Positions 1 through 7,842 of a stretch of DNA of 38,135 nt are shown here, piece by piece. Origin of the DNA: Methanobacteriota archaeon (lineage in GTDB: Archaea > Methanobacteriota > Methanobacteria > Methanobacteriales > Methanobacteriaceae); the NCBI GenBank assembly GCA_023409695.1, contig JAEYQZ010000028.1, positions 1-38,135 of the forward strand. Reading direction: 5' to 3'. How positions within the stretch are numbered: the first letter of the stretch is position 1; every line of letters starts with the position of its first letter. Below the pieces are notes generated by a model that did not search any database, had not been told where the DNA came from, and saw only the letters and a program-made list of their open reading frames with translations. The translations under genes and the position numbers were made by a program.

Positions 1-1
1 G

Positions 2-208
2 AATATACCTGGATCTCTTGGTATTCGCGAGGCTGTAATGATTGCCCTTTTCCTGCCGGTAGGTGTTTCTCCGGATATAGTTCTTGCAGTGGCCTTGTTA
101 GATCGTGTGGTGAGTTACGTTATTCCAACGTCTATTGGAGCTTTTTCAACCTTTTACTATGGTAAAAAATATAGGGAAAAAAAAGAAAATTCAAAAGTTC
201 AAGCTTGA
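2..208 (+). CDS. Flippase-like / UPF0104 membrane protein, C-terminal fragment
   Basis: Partial gene: the window opens inside it, and 68 codons run to a TGA at 206-208. The visible part begins with a PGSLGIREA stretch, which resembles the conserved PGG-x-G-x-RE segment near the end of the lysylphosphatidylglycerol-synthase transmembrane (UPF0104/AglD-like) family. Two hydrophobic segments follow, then a lysine-rich cytosolic tail (KKYREKKENSK). Family members are multi-pass membrane proteins linked to lipid or glycolipid handling. The substrate cannot be inferred from this fragment. The family call rests on one motif and the membrane topology. Confidence 0.6.
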   Translation, partial: NIPGSLGIREAVMIALFLPVGVSPDIVLAVALLDRVVSYVIPTSIGAFSTFYYGKKYREKKENSKVQA

Positions 209-417
209 TAGTTCATATTAATTAGTTTATGATTTAAATAATTTTTTTGAGATTATTATCTTTTAGATTCCTTTATTTTCAATGATTGCGTATTTAAGAT
301 TAAAATAGAATCAGTGATTTATATTACCAAATGTAATTTTTAGTTTAAAGATTAAATACTGGATTTAATAATTCAAAAGGATTATATTAAAGATTAACAC
401 TTATTATTTAAAAATAT

Positions 418-434
418 CGAAATCTTTATATATA
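418..434 (+). promoter_or_regulatory. BRE/TATA promoter of gar1-tfb
   Basis: CGAAA followed by TCTTTATATATA matches the archaeal BRE plus TATA-box consensus closely. Transcription would start near 452, about 40 nt before the gar1 start at 491. This is the best match to consensus I saw in the window, as expected for a constitutive information-processing operon. Confidence 0.7.
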
Positions 435-490
435 ACTTCAACACATTATAATATTATATAAAATTATCGGTTGATGATATACTGAAAAAA

Positions 491-757
491 TTGGGAATTA
501 TCTCGCACATCTCCAACAAAGGCAAAATTATATTAAGATCTGATCAAACACCTGGTTTTGGACTACCTGTTTTTACTGCAGATAAAAAAAGAATTGGAAC
601 TGTTCATGATGTCTTTGGACCTACAAAAAAACCGTATATTTCAGTTAAACTTTATGCAAAAAATACTGAAAATTATGAAGATCGAGTTGGAGAGAGCTTG
701 TATGTATCATCAAAACCTATAAAAAAATGGGGGCGAAAAAAACGAAAGAAAAGATGA
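491..757 (+). CDS. gar1: H/ACA ribonucleoprotein subunit Gar1
   Basis: An 88-residue protein with the small Gar1 beta-barrel: a conserved GTVHDVFGPTKKPYISVK core (about residues 36-53), then a GESLYV strand and a very basic tail (KKWGRKKRKKR). Archaeal Gar1 binds Cbf5 in H/ACA guide RNPs that pseudouridylate rRNA. The start is TTG at 491; an upstream ATG at 474 hits a stop at once. The last codons overlap the ATG of tfb by 4 bp (ATGA), so the two are probably translationally coupled. The Gar1-TFB pairing is a familiar archaeal arrangement. Length fits the family. Confidence 0.92.
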   Translation: MGIISHISNKGKIILRSDQTPGFGLPVFTADKKRIGTVHDVFGPTKKPYISVKLYAKNTENYEDRVGESLYVSSKPIKKWGRKKRKKR

Positions 758-1689
758 AATACGACGTTTCAGAAATTGAAAAGGTCGAGACAAGATGCCC
801 AGAATGCGATTCTGATAAACTCATTAATGATCACGAACGTGGGGAAATAGTATGCGGTGCGTGTGGTCTGGTTATCGATGATAATTTAGTTGATATGGGA
901 CCAGAATGGAGAGCATTTGACCATGAGCAAAGGGATAAAAGGACAAGAGTAGGTGCTCCAATAACTTACACCATCCACGATAAAGGTCTAAGTACCATGA
1001 TCGATTGGAGGAACAAGGACATCTATGGTAGGGATATTCCTGCTAGAAACCGTGCTCAATGGTACCGTTTAAGAAAATGGCAGAGAAAAATAAGGATCTC
1101 TGGTGCCACAGAAAGAAACCTTGCGTTTGCTTTGAGTGAACTTGATAGGGACTCTTCAAGACTTGGTTTGCCTAGAAGTGTGAGAGAAGCAGCTTCAGTT
1201 GATTACAGGAGCGCTGTTGAAAACAAACTCATAAGAGGGCGAAGTATAGAAGGTGTAGTTGCAGCATCATTATATGCAGCATGCAGACGTTGTAACGTTC
1301 CAAGGACTCTTGATGAGATTGCAGAAGTTTCTAGAGTAAGCAAAAAAGAAGTTGGAAGAACTTACAGGTTCTTAACACGTGAACTTAATATAAAATTACC
1401 ACCAACATCTCCAGTTGACTACGTACCAAGGTTTGCAAGTGAATTAAGCTTATCTGGTGAAGTACAATCCAAAGCTATTGAAATAATTGAAAAAGCAATG
1501 GAAAAAGGTCTTACATCTGGTAGGGGACCAACAGGAGTTGCAGCAGCAGCTTTATACATTGCATCTGTACTTCTCGGTGAGAGAAAAACTCAAAGGGATG
1601 TTGCAGACATCGCGGGTGTAACTGAAGTAACTATCCGTAACAGATACAAAGAGCTTACAGAACAGCTCGATATGGGTGTAACTTTATAG
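754..1689 (+). CDS. tfb: Transcription initiation factor TFB
   Basis: Archaeal TFIIB homologue, which bridges TBP-bound promoter DNA and RNA polymerase. An N-terminal zinc ribbon (CPEC ... CGAC, about residues 15-37) is followed by the B-reader/linker segment (WRAFDHEQRDKRTRVGAP) and two cyclin-like repeats, each with a GRS/GRGPTGVAAAALY-type helix. I chose ATG 754, giving 311 residues: it overlaps the gar1 stop and matches usual family length. An in-frame ATG at 727 would add nine basic residues and overlap gar1 further. A perfect hairpin spans the stop codon. Confidence 0.95.
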   Translation: MKYDVSEIEKVETRCPECDSDKLINDHERGEIVCGACGLVIDDNLVDMGPEWRAFDHEQRDKRTRVGAPITYTIHDKGLSTMIDWRNKDIYGRDIPARNRAQWYRLRKWQRKIRISGATERNLAFALSELDRDSSRLGLPRSVREAASVDYRSAVENKLIRGRSIEGVVAASLYAACRRCNVPRTLDEIAEVSRVSKKEVGRTYRFLTRELNIKLPPTSPVDYVPRFASELSLSGEVQSKAIEIIEKAMEKGLTSGRGPTGVAAAALYIASVLLGERKTQRDVADIAGVTEVTIRNRYKELTEQLDMGVTL

Positions 1690-1695
1690 TTACAC
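1676..1695 (+). terminator. Hairpin across the tfb stop codon
   Basis: Arms GTGTAACT (1676-1683) and AGTTACAC (1688-1695) pair perfectly around a TTAT loop, and the TAG stop (1687-1689) lies at the loop/right-arm boundary. A T-rich stretch with TATTTTTAAA follows about 20 nt later. It could end transcription or shield the mRNA 3' end. prf1 and eIF5A carry hairpins in the same position. Confidence 0.5.
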
Positions 1696-1846
1696 TACTT
1701 ACTTCAATTAAAGTTCTATTTTTAAATATTTGAATAAAAACAAGGTAGTATGTGCAACAAACTATTACCTGATTTATTTTTATTAAAAAAGTTTTTATTA
1801 ACTAAATTATCAGTAACTAATTAAAATTTAAAAAATAAGAGGAATT

Positions 1847-2047
1847 TTAAAATCCTAGATTTCCTCTAAACATGTATAATATATAAACTATTACAATTAC
1901 TGCAAAGATTAGATAAAATGTTCTTCGAGTTTTAGCTACTTTTTTAGTTCTTTCTAAATATTTATTTTCACATTTAGGTGAGCAAAATCTTTCTTCTGCA
2001 GGAATTGATATTCCGCATACTGGACAGTGTTTGTGTGGTTTTGTCAT
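1847..2047 (-). CDS. Small zinc-ribbon membrane protein (DUF2116-like)
   Basis: A 66-residue protein from ATG 2047, which has GAGGTCGAT just upstream. The longer reading to 2101 lacks such a site. A CPVCG-x12-CSPKC zinc ribbon (about residues 8-28) is followed by a basic linker and one membrane segment (FYLIFAVIVIVYILYMF), ending with GNLGF. This matches the DUF2116 pattern of a cytosolic zinc ribbon on a C-terminal anchor, common in methanogens and of unknown function. It sits alone on the minus strand between tfb and pyrH. Confidence 0.75.
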   Translation of the reverse strand: MTKPHKHCPVCGISIPAEERFCSPKCENKYLERTKKVAKTRRTFYLIFAVIVIVYILYMFRGNLGF

Positions 2048-2246
2048 GTTATCGACCTCAAATTTTAATTGTAAATGATTTAAAATTGAACTTTTAATCA
2101 AAAGTTTAAAAATTATGTATCCTTTATCTAACCATCTTAACTAGTATAAAAAAAAATGATATTTGGAATACTTATGATACACATATGTCATTCATATTTA
2201 TAAAGACTACGATGAATTATGAAAAATTAAATGATGGACTGAATTT

Positions 2247-2921
2247 TTAATTATGAATAATTGTAGTCCCTATCTCACTGGTAACCGCTTTTTGAATATT
2301 TTCAGCATTTGTTCCGTTAACAATTCTGGTCTTTATCTTTGATCGTTTGATTATGTCTATTGCAGTGCTGTCAAAGAATTCGTAGGTGCCAGCTTTAGTC
2401 TCTTTACTGCTTAAAATAGACATCATTTCTATAGGGGTGATTTTTTCAAACATTTTGGCATCTTCATGCTTATTTGGATCTTTATCGTATAATCCATCTA
2501 CTGATGTAGCGTTTATTAAAAGATCAGCATTCACAAATTCTGCAAGGATACTGCTAACGGCATCTGTACTGTGGGCTGGTTCAGTTCCACCCATAACCAC
2601 AATTTTACCAGATACTGAAAATTCCATTGCTTCATGGAAATTTTTAGCTACTTTAGGATATGCATCTTCACCGAGCGCAAGTATTAGAAGTTTGGCATTT
2701 AATCTTGTAACATCAATTCCTATATCATCACATGCTGCTTCAGAAACTCCAAGATCCCTTGCAATTCCAATGTATTCACGAGCGGGCTTTCCACCACCAA
2801 CTACAACAAATAATCTATGTTCATTATTCATACTTCTTAAAATATTAGCATAATCTTTAAATTTTTCATGGTTATTCTCTTTAATTATTATAGATCCGCC
2901 TACTGCAACCACAATTTTCAT
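2247..2921 (-). CDS. pyrH: UMP kinase, archaeal type
   Basis: Amino-acid-kinase-fold UMP kinase that phosphorylates UMP to UDP in pyrimidine nucleotide synthesis. At 224 residues it matches archaeal PyrH. Visible motifs are an N-terminal VVAVGGS glycine loop (about 4-10), VVVGGGKPAREYI (about 39-51), MGGTEPAHSTDAV in the acceptor region, and the nucleotide-binding LLINATSVDGLYDKDP segment (about 134-149). The start ATG 2921 has GGTGATGATAAT immediately upstream. It appears monocistronic, with the repeat region 2989-3253 behind its promoter. Confidence 0.93.
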   Translation of the reverse strand: MKIVVAVGGSIIIKENNHEKFKDYANILRSMNNEHRLFVVVGGGKPAREYIGIARDLGVSEAACDDIGIDVTRLNAKLLILALGEDAYPKVAKNFHEAMEFSVSGKIVVMGGTEPAHSTDAVSSILAEFVNADLLINATSVDGLYDKDPNKHEDAKMFEKITPIEMMSILSSKETKAGTYEFFDSTAIDIIKRSKIKTRIVNGTNAENIQKAVTSEIGTTIIHN

Positions 2922-2988
2922 ATTATCATCACCATATTAACTGTCGTGAAACTTAAATAAATATAATTCTCTATTATGAAATAGAATT

Positions 2989-3253
2989 AGTAAGGTTTTA
3001 ATTATATTATTGAAGATATAATATAAAATAGATAGCTTATTATTTTAAATTATAATGATATAATGAATTAATTTACTCGTAAGGTTTTAATTATATAATT
3101 GGAGATATAATAGCTTATGTTTTGATATTCTAAATTGTGTTGATATAATGAATTAATTTACTAGTAAGGTTTTAATTATATAATTGGAGATATAATATAC
3201 TAAACTCATGTTCTGATATTCTAAATTATGTTGATATAATGAATTAATTTACT
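2989..3253 (+). repeat. Three tandem ~88-bp repeats upstream of prf1
   Basis: Copies run 2989-3077, 3078-3162 and 3163-3253. Each starts with GTAAGGTTTTAATTATAT and ends with GATATAATGAATTAATTTACT-like sequence. Copies 2 and 3 are closest to each other; copy 1 is more diverged. The array ends 26 bp before the prf1 start and fills most of the pyrH-prf1 intergenic region. Each copy carries AGATATAAT, so promoter-like elements are triplicated. No ORF is visible inside. Confidence 0.85.
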
Positions 3254-3279
3254 ATTACTATTATTAAGGAGTGATTTTT

Positions 3280-4509
3280 TTGGCTGAAGTATCATCAAAA
3301 GAGTTATACGAGTTTAAAAGAACCATTGAAGAACTCGCAGATAAAAAAGGAAGGGGAACAGAACTTGTATCAGTTTATATCCCCCCAGATAAACAAGTTA
3401 GTGATGTAGTAAAGCACATGAGAGAAGAATTAAGTCAAAGTGCTAACATTAAGAGTAAACAAACAAAAAAGAATGTACAGTCTGCAATTGAGGTAATCGT
3501 GCAGAAATTGAAATTATTCCCAAAACCTCCCGAACATGGGCTGCTTCTTTTTGTTGGAATGATCCCTAAAGGCGGTCCTGGTACTGAAAAAATGGAAACT
3601 TACGTTTTTGAGCCGCCAGAAGTTATACAGACTTACACATATCACTGTAATTCTGAATTTTATCTGGAACCGCTTCAGAATATGTTGGATGTAAAAGAAA
3701 CATATGGTCTTGCGGTACTGGACAGAAAAGAAGCTACAATTGCTGTCTTACGCGGTAAACGAATTGATATTGTTAAAACATTAACTAGTGGTGTTCCCGG
3801 TAAGCACAAAGCAGGTGGACAATCTCAGCGAAGGTTTGATCGTTTAATTGACCTTGCAGCTCATGAATTCTTAAAAAGAATAGGACACCATATTAATGAT
3901 GCTTTCTTACCAATTCCTGATTTAAAAGGAGTAGTATTAGGTGGGCCTGGTCATACCAAGGAAGAGTTCCTTGAAGGGGATTATATGCATTACGAAATTA
4001 AAAATAAGGTCATAACCACTGTAGATACATCTTATACTGGTGAATTTGGTATAAGAGAAGTCATTGACAAGTCCATGGATGTTTTAAATGAAATGGATAT
4101 AATGCGTGAGAAAAAACTTGTACAGAGGTTTTTAAAGGAACTCATAAATGAAGATGGACTTGCATCTTATGGAGAAAAAGATGTAAGACGAAATCTTGAA
4201 ATGGGCGCAGTTGAAGTCCTTCTTCTATCTGAAGATGTTAGTTACAAGCGTGAAACATGTGAATGTCCTGCATGTGCATATACAGAAGGAAAAACCATTA
4301 AAAAATCTGAAGAAATAGGAAATGAACAGTGTCCACAATGTGGAGAAATAATGAAGGTTGTTGGATCAAGGGACATTATCGACGAGTTTGTTGATATGGC
4401 TGAAGAAGTCGGATCTGATATCGAGATTATTTCAACAGAAACAGAAGAGGGAATGCAGTTGTTACGTGCATTTGGTGGTATTGCTGGAATACTCAGGTAC
4501 AGAACATAG
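3280..4509 (+). CDS. prf1: Peptide chain release factor aRF1
   Basis: Archaeal class I release factor, which reads all three stop codons and triggers peptidyl-tRNA hydrolysis. With the TTG start at 3280 it is 409 residues. NIKS (about 56-59) and YxCxxxF (121-127) form the stop-codon recognition site, GGQ (179-181) enters the peptidyl transferase centre, and a four-Cys mini-domain (CECPACA ... CPQCGE) lies near the end. I prefer TTG 3280 because GGAGTGAT sits 5 nt upstream; the in-frame GTG at 3271 is inside that ribosome binding site. Tandem repeats precede it and a stop-codon-spanning hairpin ends it. Confidence 0.95.
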   Translation: MAEVSSKELYEFKRTIEELADKKGRGTELVSVYIPPDKQVSDVVKHMREELSQSANIKSKQTKKNVQSAIEVIVQKLKLFPKPPEHGLLLFVGMIPKGGPGTEKMETYVFEPPEVIQTYTYHCNSEFYLEPLQNMLDVKETYGLAVLDRKEATIAVLRGKRIDIVKTLTSGVPGKHKAGGQSQRRFDRLIDLAAHEFLKRIGHHINDAFLPIPDLKGVVLGGPGHTKEEFLEGDYMHYEIKNKVITTVDTSYTGEFGIREVIDKSMDVLNEMDIMREKKLVQRFLKELINEDGLASYGEKDVRRNLEMGAVEVLLLSEDVSYKRETCECPACAYTEGKTIKKSEEIGNEQCPQCGEIMKVVGSRDIIDEFVDMAEEVGSDIEIISTETEEGMQLLRAFGGIAGILRYRT

Positions 4510-4531
4510 GATCTGTACCTCTATTTTTTTT
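4495..4531 (+). terminator. prf1 terminator hairpin
   Basis: Arms AGGTACAGA (4495-4503) and TCTGTACCT (4512-4520) form a perfect 9-bp stem with the TAG stop codon in its loop, followed by CTATTTTTTTT. This is a typical hairpin plus U-tract terminator between convergent prf1 and gfcR. Confidence 0.75.
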
Positions 4532-4618
4532 ATTAATTTAAAAAGTAGCTCAATAAAGCTATAATTTCTATTTTTTAAAAATAATTTAGAAAAAGAATTA
4601 AAAATTAAAGATTAGATT

Positions 4619-5218
4619 TTATCCTAACCTGCTTACACGAATCAAAGATTTTACAGGAACGCCTTCAATTTCGTCTATTCCTTTTTTATCGATTAAAACA
4701 GCCGCACAAAGTGGATTTGCCCCAAGATCGTTTAAGATATTTATTGCTTCATTTACTGTTCTTCCGCTTGTTATAACGTCATCCACAATTACAACTTTTT
4801 TACCTTCAACCGATGCAAAGTTGCTGCTTATTGCTCCTCGTGCATCTTCCTCTTTTCTGTGTTTTATAGGGTGAAATACAGTTATATCTGCGTCTATTAG
4901 TTCTGCCATCATGGTTGCAAATGGTACTCCACTTACAGTTATACCTACTACTACTTCAACATCACCATATTCTAAAGCTAAATCAGCCATGGCTGCAGAT
5001 ACATGCATCATTCTAGTAGAGCTACTACCTAAATTCTTCCAGTTTATTGCGAAATCAACTGGAGCTTTTTGGGCCCCTTCTTCCATCTTTTTACCAGTTA
5101 CCTGTAAAATAAGCCATCTGGCGGTGTCTTTAGAGACATTAAGTTCATCTGCTATTTCTCCGGTGGTAAAGCCTCTGTTTCTTAGTTCATAAGCCCTTTT
5201 TATAAGCTCTTCATTCAT
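4619..5218 (-). CDS. gfcR: PRTase-like transcriptional regulator (GfcR / OPRTase-like)
   Basis: A 199-residue protein with an N-terminal helix-turn-helix (RNRGFTTGEIADELNVSKDTARW, about 13-35) fused to a type I phosphoribosyltransferase domain with the PRPP-binding loop VVIVDDVITSGRT (about 145-157). The family is often annotated as 'orotate phosphoribosyltransferase-like'. The haloarchaeal member GfcR is a regulator of sugar catabolism genes. The HTH points to regulation sensed through PRPP or a nucleotide rather than to OMP synthesis. It is convergent with prf1, starts at ATG 5218, and has only a weak GGACGTG upstream. The target here is unknown. Confidence 0.8.
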   Translation of the reverse strand: MNEELIKRAYELRNRGFTTGEIADELNVSKDTARWLILQVTGKKMEEGAQKAPVDFAINWKNLGSSSTRMMHVSAAMADLALEYGDVEVVVGITVSGVPFATMMAELIDADITVFHPIKHRKEEDARGAISSNFASVEGKKVVIVDDVITSGRTVNEAINILNDLGANPLCAAVLIDKKGIDEIEGVPVKSLIRVSRLG

Positions 5219-5494
5219 AAAAACACGTCCAATTTAATTGAGGATTATTATATATAATATCTATACCTAATTTTTAGGATATTGCAATATAAGTTTTTAT
5301 CTGTTACTAAACAGACATTATACAATGATTTGATTTTTAAGAAATAAAAATATATGGGAATTCATAATAATTTCTGTCATCTACGAAGTTTTTATAAAAT
5401 TAGATATATAACAATTTAAATCTTAATTATCTAAAAATAAAAGTTTAAAGGCCGAAAAACTTTTAGTTTATCGACATTTTTAAAGTATACGGTT

Positions 5495-6448
5495 TTAATA
5501 ATCATTTATTTCAACAGGAAGAGTATCTTTTGCAGATTTCATGGCTGCAGTTACAACTTTAAGTGCGTATATCCCATCTTTACCAGTAATCTTAGGTTCT
5601 TCACCGTTATCCACTGCATTTAAAAATGAACTTAATTCTTCCCTTAAAGGTTCTTTGTACTCTATATCCACATTCTGAGTGGATTTTCCGTATACATGAA
5701 CTGTTTGATCAATATAATCTATGGAAATTATCCCGTCTACACCAGTTACTTCTAATTTCCTTTTTTTGTATGGTGTAAGCCAGTTTACTTCAAGCATACC
5801 AATAATACCATTTTTAAAACTGCTCATTATTTCTGCATGGTCTTCATATTCACATTTTTCAAGTCTGCTTCCCATATTAGCATATATTCTGGATATGGGG
5901 CTGTCAAAAAGGTGATACATTATGTCCACGTCGTGTATTGCAAGGTCTATTATAACTCCAACATCTTTAATTCGTGGAGGAAACGGACCTACTCTTTTTG
6001 CAGATGCAGATACAACTTCTCCAATAACATCGTCTTTTATAAGTTCTTTTGCCTTTCCTACAGCGGGGTTAAATCGTTCAACGTGACCGGTTGCAAGTTT
6101 AACTCCTTCATCTTTTGCAGCTTGTACCATTGCTTCTGCTTCTCTTAAGGTAAATGCTATTGGTTTTTCTACCAGTACATGTTTACCATGCTCTATTGCG
6201 TCCATAACAACATTGAAATGATGAGTAGTAGGAACACATACACTAACCGCGTCTATTTCAGGCATTTTAAGAATATCCATATAATCTACAAATCCTTTTG
6301 TACCATATTGGTTAGCAACCTCCGCTGATTTTTCTCTCATAAGATCAGATATAGCCAAGAGATTGGCATTTTCAAGTTCAGAATATACTCTGGCGTGGTG
6401 AATTCCCATAGCTCCTACACCAATTACGCCCACATTTACCTTATTCAC
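5495..6448 (-). CDS. Gfo/Idh/MocA family NAD(P)-dependent oxidoreductase
   Basis: A 317-residue enzyme with an N-terminal Rossmann fold (VGVIGVGAMGIHHARVY, about 5-21) and the family signature EKPIAF (about 94-99). The C-terminal sheet domain carries the conserved D-x-A-x-HD-x-D segment (DLAIHDVDIMYHL). Family members oxidise or reduce sugars and nucleotide sugars, and a UDP-N-acetylamino-sugar dehydrogenase is possible but not shown. The start is GTG 6448, overlapping the hemC stop by 4 bp (GTGA) with GGAGGATTAT upstream, so it is translationally coupled to hemC. Confidence 0.85.
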   Translation of the reverse strand: MNKVNVGVIGVGAMGIHHARVYSELENANLLAISDLMREKSAEVANQYGTKGFVDYMDILKMPEIDAVSVCVPTTHHFNVVMDAIEHGKHVLVEKPIAFTLREAEAMVQAAKDEGVKLATGHVERFNPAVGKAKELIKDDVIGEVVSASAKRVGPFPPRIKDVGVIIDLAIHDVDIMYHLFDSPISRIYANMGSRLEKCEYEDHAEIMSSFKNGIIGMLEVNWLTPYKKRKLEVTGVDGIISIDYIDQTVHVYGKSTQNVDIEYKEPLREELSSFLNAVDNGEEPKITGKDGIYALKVVTAAMKSAKDTLPVEINDY

Positions 6449-7314
6449 ACATAATCCTCCATTATTTTTGCAACATCTTTACCTAATTTTTCTGCGTCGT
6501 TTATTGATCCGCTTAATTTAGCTTCAGACAGTACATTACCTTCTTTTGTTAATAAAATACCGTAAACATCTAATTTATTGCCATCTGCCTTTGCAGATAC
6601 TCCAAGCGGCCATTGACAGCCTACTCCAAGTTCTGCAAGCACAGCTTTTTCAGCTGCTACTTCTTGTACTGAATTAAAATGATTTAATTTTTCTAAAGTT
6701 TTTCTAACACTGCTGTCATGCCTTGCAACTACAGCTAGTGCTCCCTGCCCTGCTGCAGGGGTGAAATAGTCTACTGGAAATACTTCTTGGATATGATGAG
6801 CTAGACCAAGTCTATTAAGACCAGCTTCTGCCATTATTGTAGCATCATATTCTCCATTTATCACTTTTTTAACCCGTGTATCTATATTTCCACGTATTGG
6901 TTTTATATTCAAGTTTTTACCATGATAATTACAGAAAGCTTCCCTTCTCAGGCTGCTTGTTCCAATAGATGCTCCTTCTGGAAGTTCATCCCATTTATAT
7001 GAAGATATCAGCACTTCATTTGGGGACTCTCTTTCAGGGACTGCTACTATCTCAAGGTCACCTGCAAGTTCTGTGGGAAGGTCTTTTAAACTGTGTACTG
7101 CAAAATCAACGTCTTCTTCCAGAACTGCTTTGTCCAGTTCCTTGGTGAATATACCTTTTACATCAATGGAATAAAGTTGAGAATCAGTGATTTTATCTCC
7201 GGTAGTTTTAATTATTTCCATATCTATTTCTTCGTTTATTATTTTAGATAATTGACTGATTATACTTTTCGTTTGAGTCACTGCTAAATTGCTTCCCCGG
7301 GTGCCAACTTTCAA
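6445..7314 (-). CDS. hemC: Porphobilinogen deaminase (hydroxymethylbilane synthase)
   Basis: Joins four porphobilinogen units into hydroxymethylbilane, the linear precursor of uroporphyrinogen III and hence of F430, sirohaem and cobamides. At 289 residues it is near family length. Motifs are GTRGSNLA at the N-terminus, AVHSLKDLP (about 91-99), RRGN-like IRGNIDTRV, and LGVGCQWPLGV, whose Cys (about 232) anchors the dipyrromethane cofactor. The start is TTG 7314 with GGAGAGGATTC upstream. The 5' flank is the hairpin-dense region 7353-7629, so a leader transcript would be highly structured. It is coupled to the downstream oxidoreductase. Confidence 0.94.
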   Translation of the reverse strand: MKVGTRGSNLAVTQTKSIISQLSKIINEEIDMEIIKTTGDKITDSQLYSIDVKGIFTKELDKAVLEEDVDFAVHSLKDLPTELAGDLEIVAVPERESPNEVLISSYKWDELPEGASIGTSSLRREAFCNYHGKNLNIKPIRGNIDTRVKKVINGEYDATIMAEAGLNRLGLAHHIQEVFPVDYFTPAAGQGALAVVARHDSSVRKTLEKLNHFNSVQEVAAEKAVLAELGVGCQWPLGVSAKADGNKLDVYGILLTKEGNVLSEAKLSGSINDAEKLGKDVAKIMEDYV

Positions 7315-7352
7315 AGAATCCTCTCCAAATTATTTAATAAACTAAAAAACTC

Positions 7353-7629
7353 TTCAAAAATCGATAGATTTTCGAATGCCGCCGAAAAATCGCAGATTTT
7401 TCGGGCTGCAAAATTAAAAATTTTGCAAGCTGTCAAACATTCATGTTTGATGTTTACGAAATCATCAAAAATCGAAGATTTTTGTGAGATAAGAAATGCT
7501 ATGCATTTCTTATATTTTTAATTTCGTAACAGCAAAATTCGTAGAATGTTTGCATGCATGTAAAAAATCGCAGATTTTTTACTGTTGCGAATTACAAATT
7601 CGCAAACATCAAAAAAATGAATTTTTTTG
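7353..7629. repeat. Dense array of short perfect palindromes upstream of hemC
   Basis: About ten stems lie nearly end to end: 7353-7376; 7382-7404 (10-bp arms, loop GCA); 7405-7430; 7433-7450; 7466-7484 (loop GAA); 7489-7513 (11-bp arms ATAAGAAATGC); 7560-7582 (10-bp arms, loop GCA); 7585-7605 (arms TTGCGAATT); and 7610-7629. A longer stem pairs 7454-7462 with 7521-7529 and encloses two of them. Four share an AAAAATC/GATTTTT core. There is no ORF, and no CRISPR spacing. It lies between cfbE and hemC, both minus, so it probably falls in the hemC leader or promoter region. Confidence 0.85.
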
Positions 7630-7719
7630 AATGTTTTAATATAGCTTTTCCTCTGAACTCCATATTGAATGTTCATCAATGACCTTTAAAAATATTTTTG
7701 TGAATAATTTCACATTTAG

Positions 7720-7764
7720 ATCATAACTTTATAAGAATTGTCATAACATCATAACTTTATAAGA
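7720..7764 (-). promoter_or_regulatory. Duplicated TATA-like element upstream of hemC
   Basis: A 17-bp sequence beginning ATCATAACTTTAT occurs at 7720-7736 and again at 7748-7764, with a 28-bp period. On the minus strand each copy reads CTTATAAAGTTATGAT, a TATA-like element, so hemC may have a doubled promoter. Transcripts starting below it would carry a roughly 380-nt leader containing the hairpin array. The rest of 7630-7842 is AT-rich, with nothing else recognised. Confidence 0.35.
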
Positions 7765-7842
7765 TTGATTTATTGGTCTTTAGGTATATAATTTAAGATT
7801 TATCCCAGATCTTTATGTAATTTCAAAATTCTCTTATTTAAA

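Noticed and set aside
727..753. Upstream ATG for tfb
   Set aside because: It adds nine basic residues inside gar1. ATG 754 gives the normal length and the ATGA overlap.
2386..2853. 155-codon plus-strand reading inside pyrH
   Set aside because: Antisense shadow of a clear UMP kinase gene, with a Ser/Ile-rich product and no family motif.
5837..6148. 103-codon plus-strand reading inside the Gfo/Idh gene
   Set aside because: Cys/Phe/Tyr-rich antisense shadow of a well-supported gene.
7353..7629. Possible CRISPR array in the hairpin region
   Set aside because: The repeats are short palindromes of different sequence and unequal spacing, with no unique spacers and no cas genes in the window.
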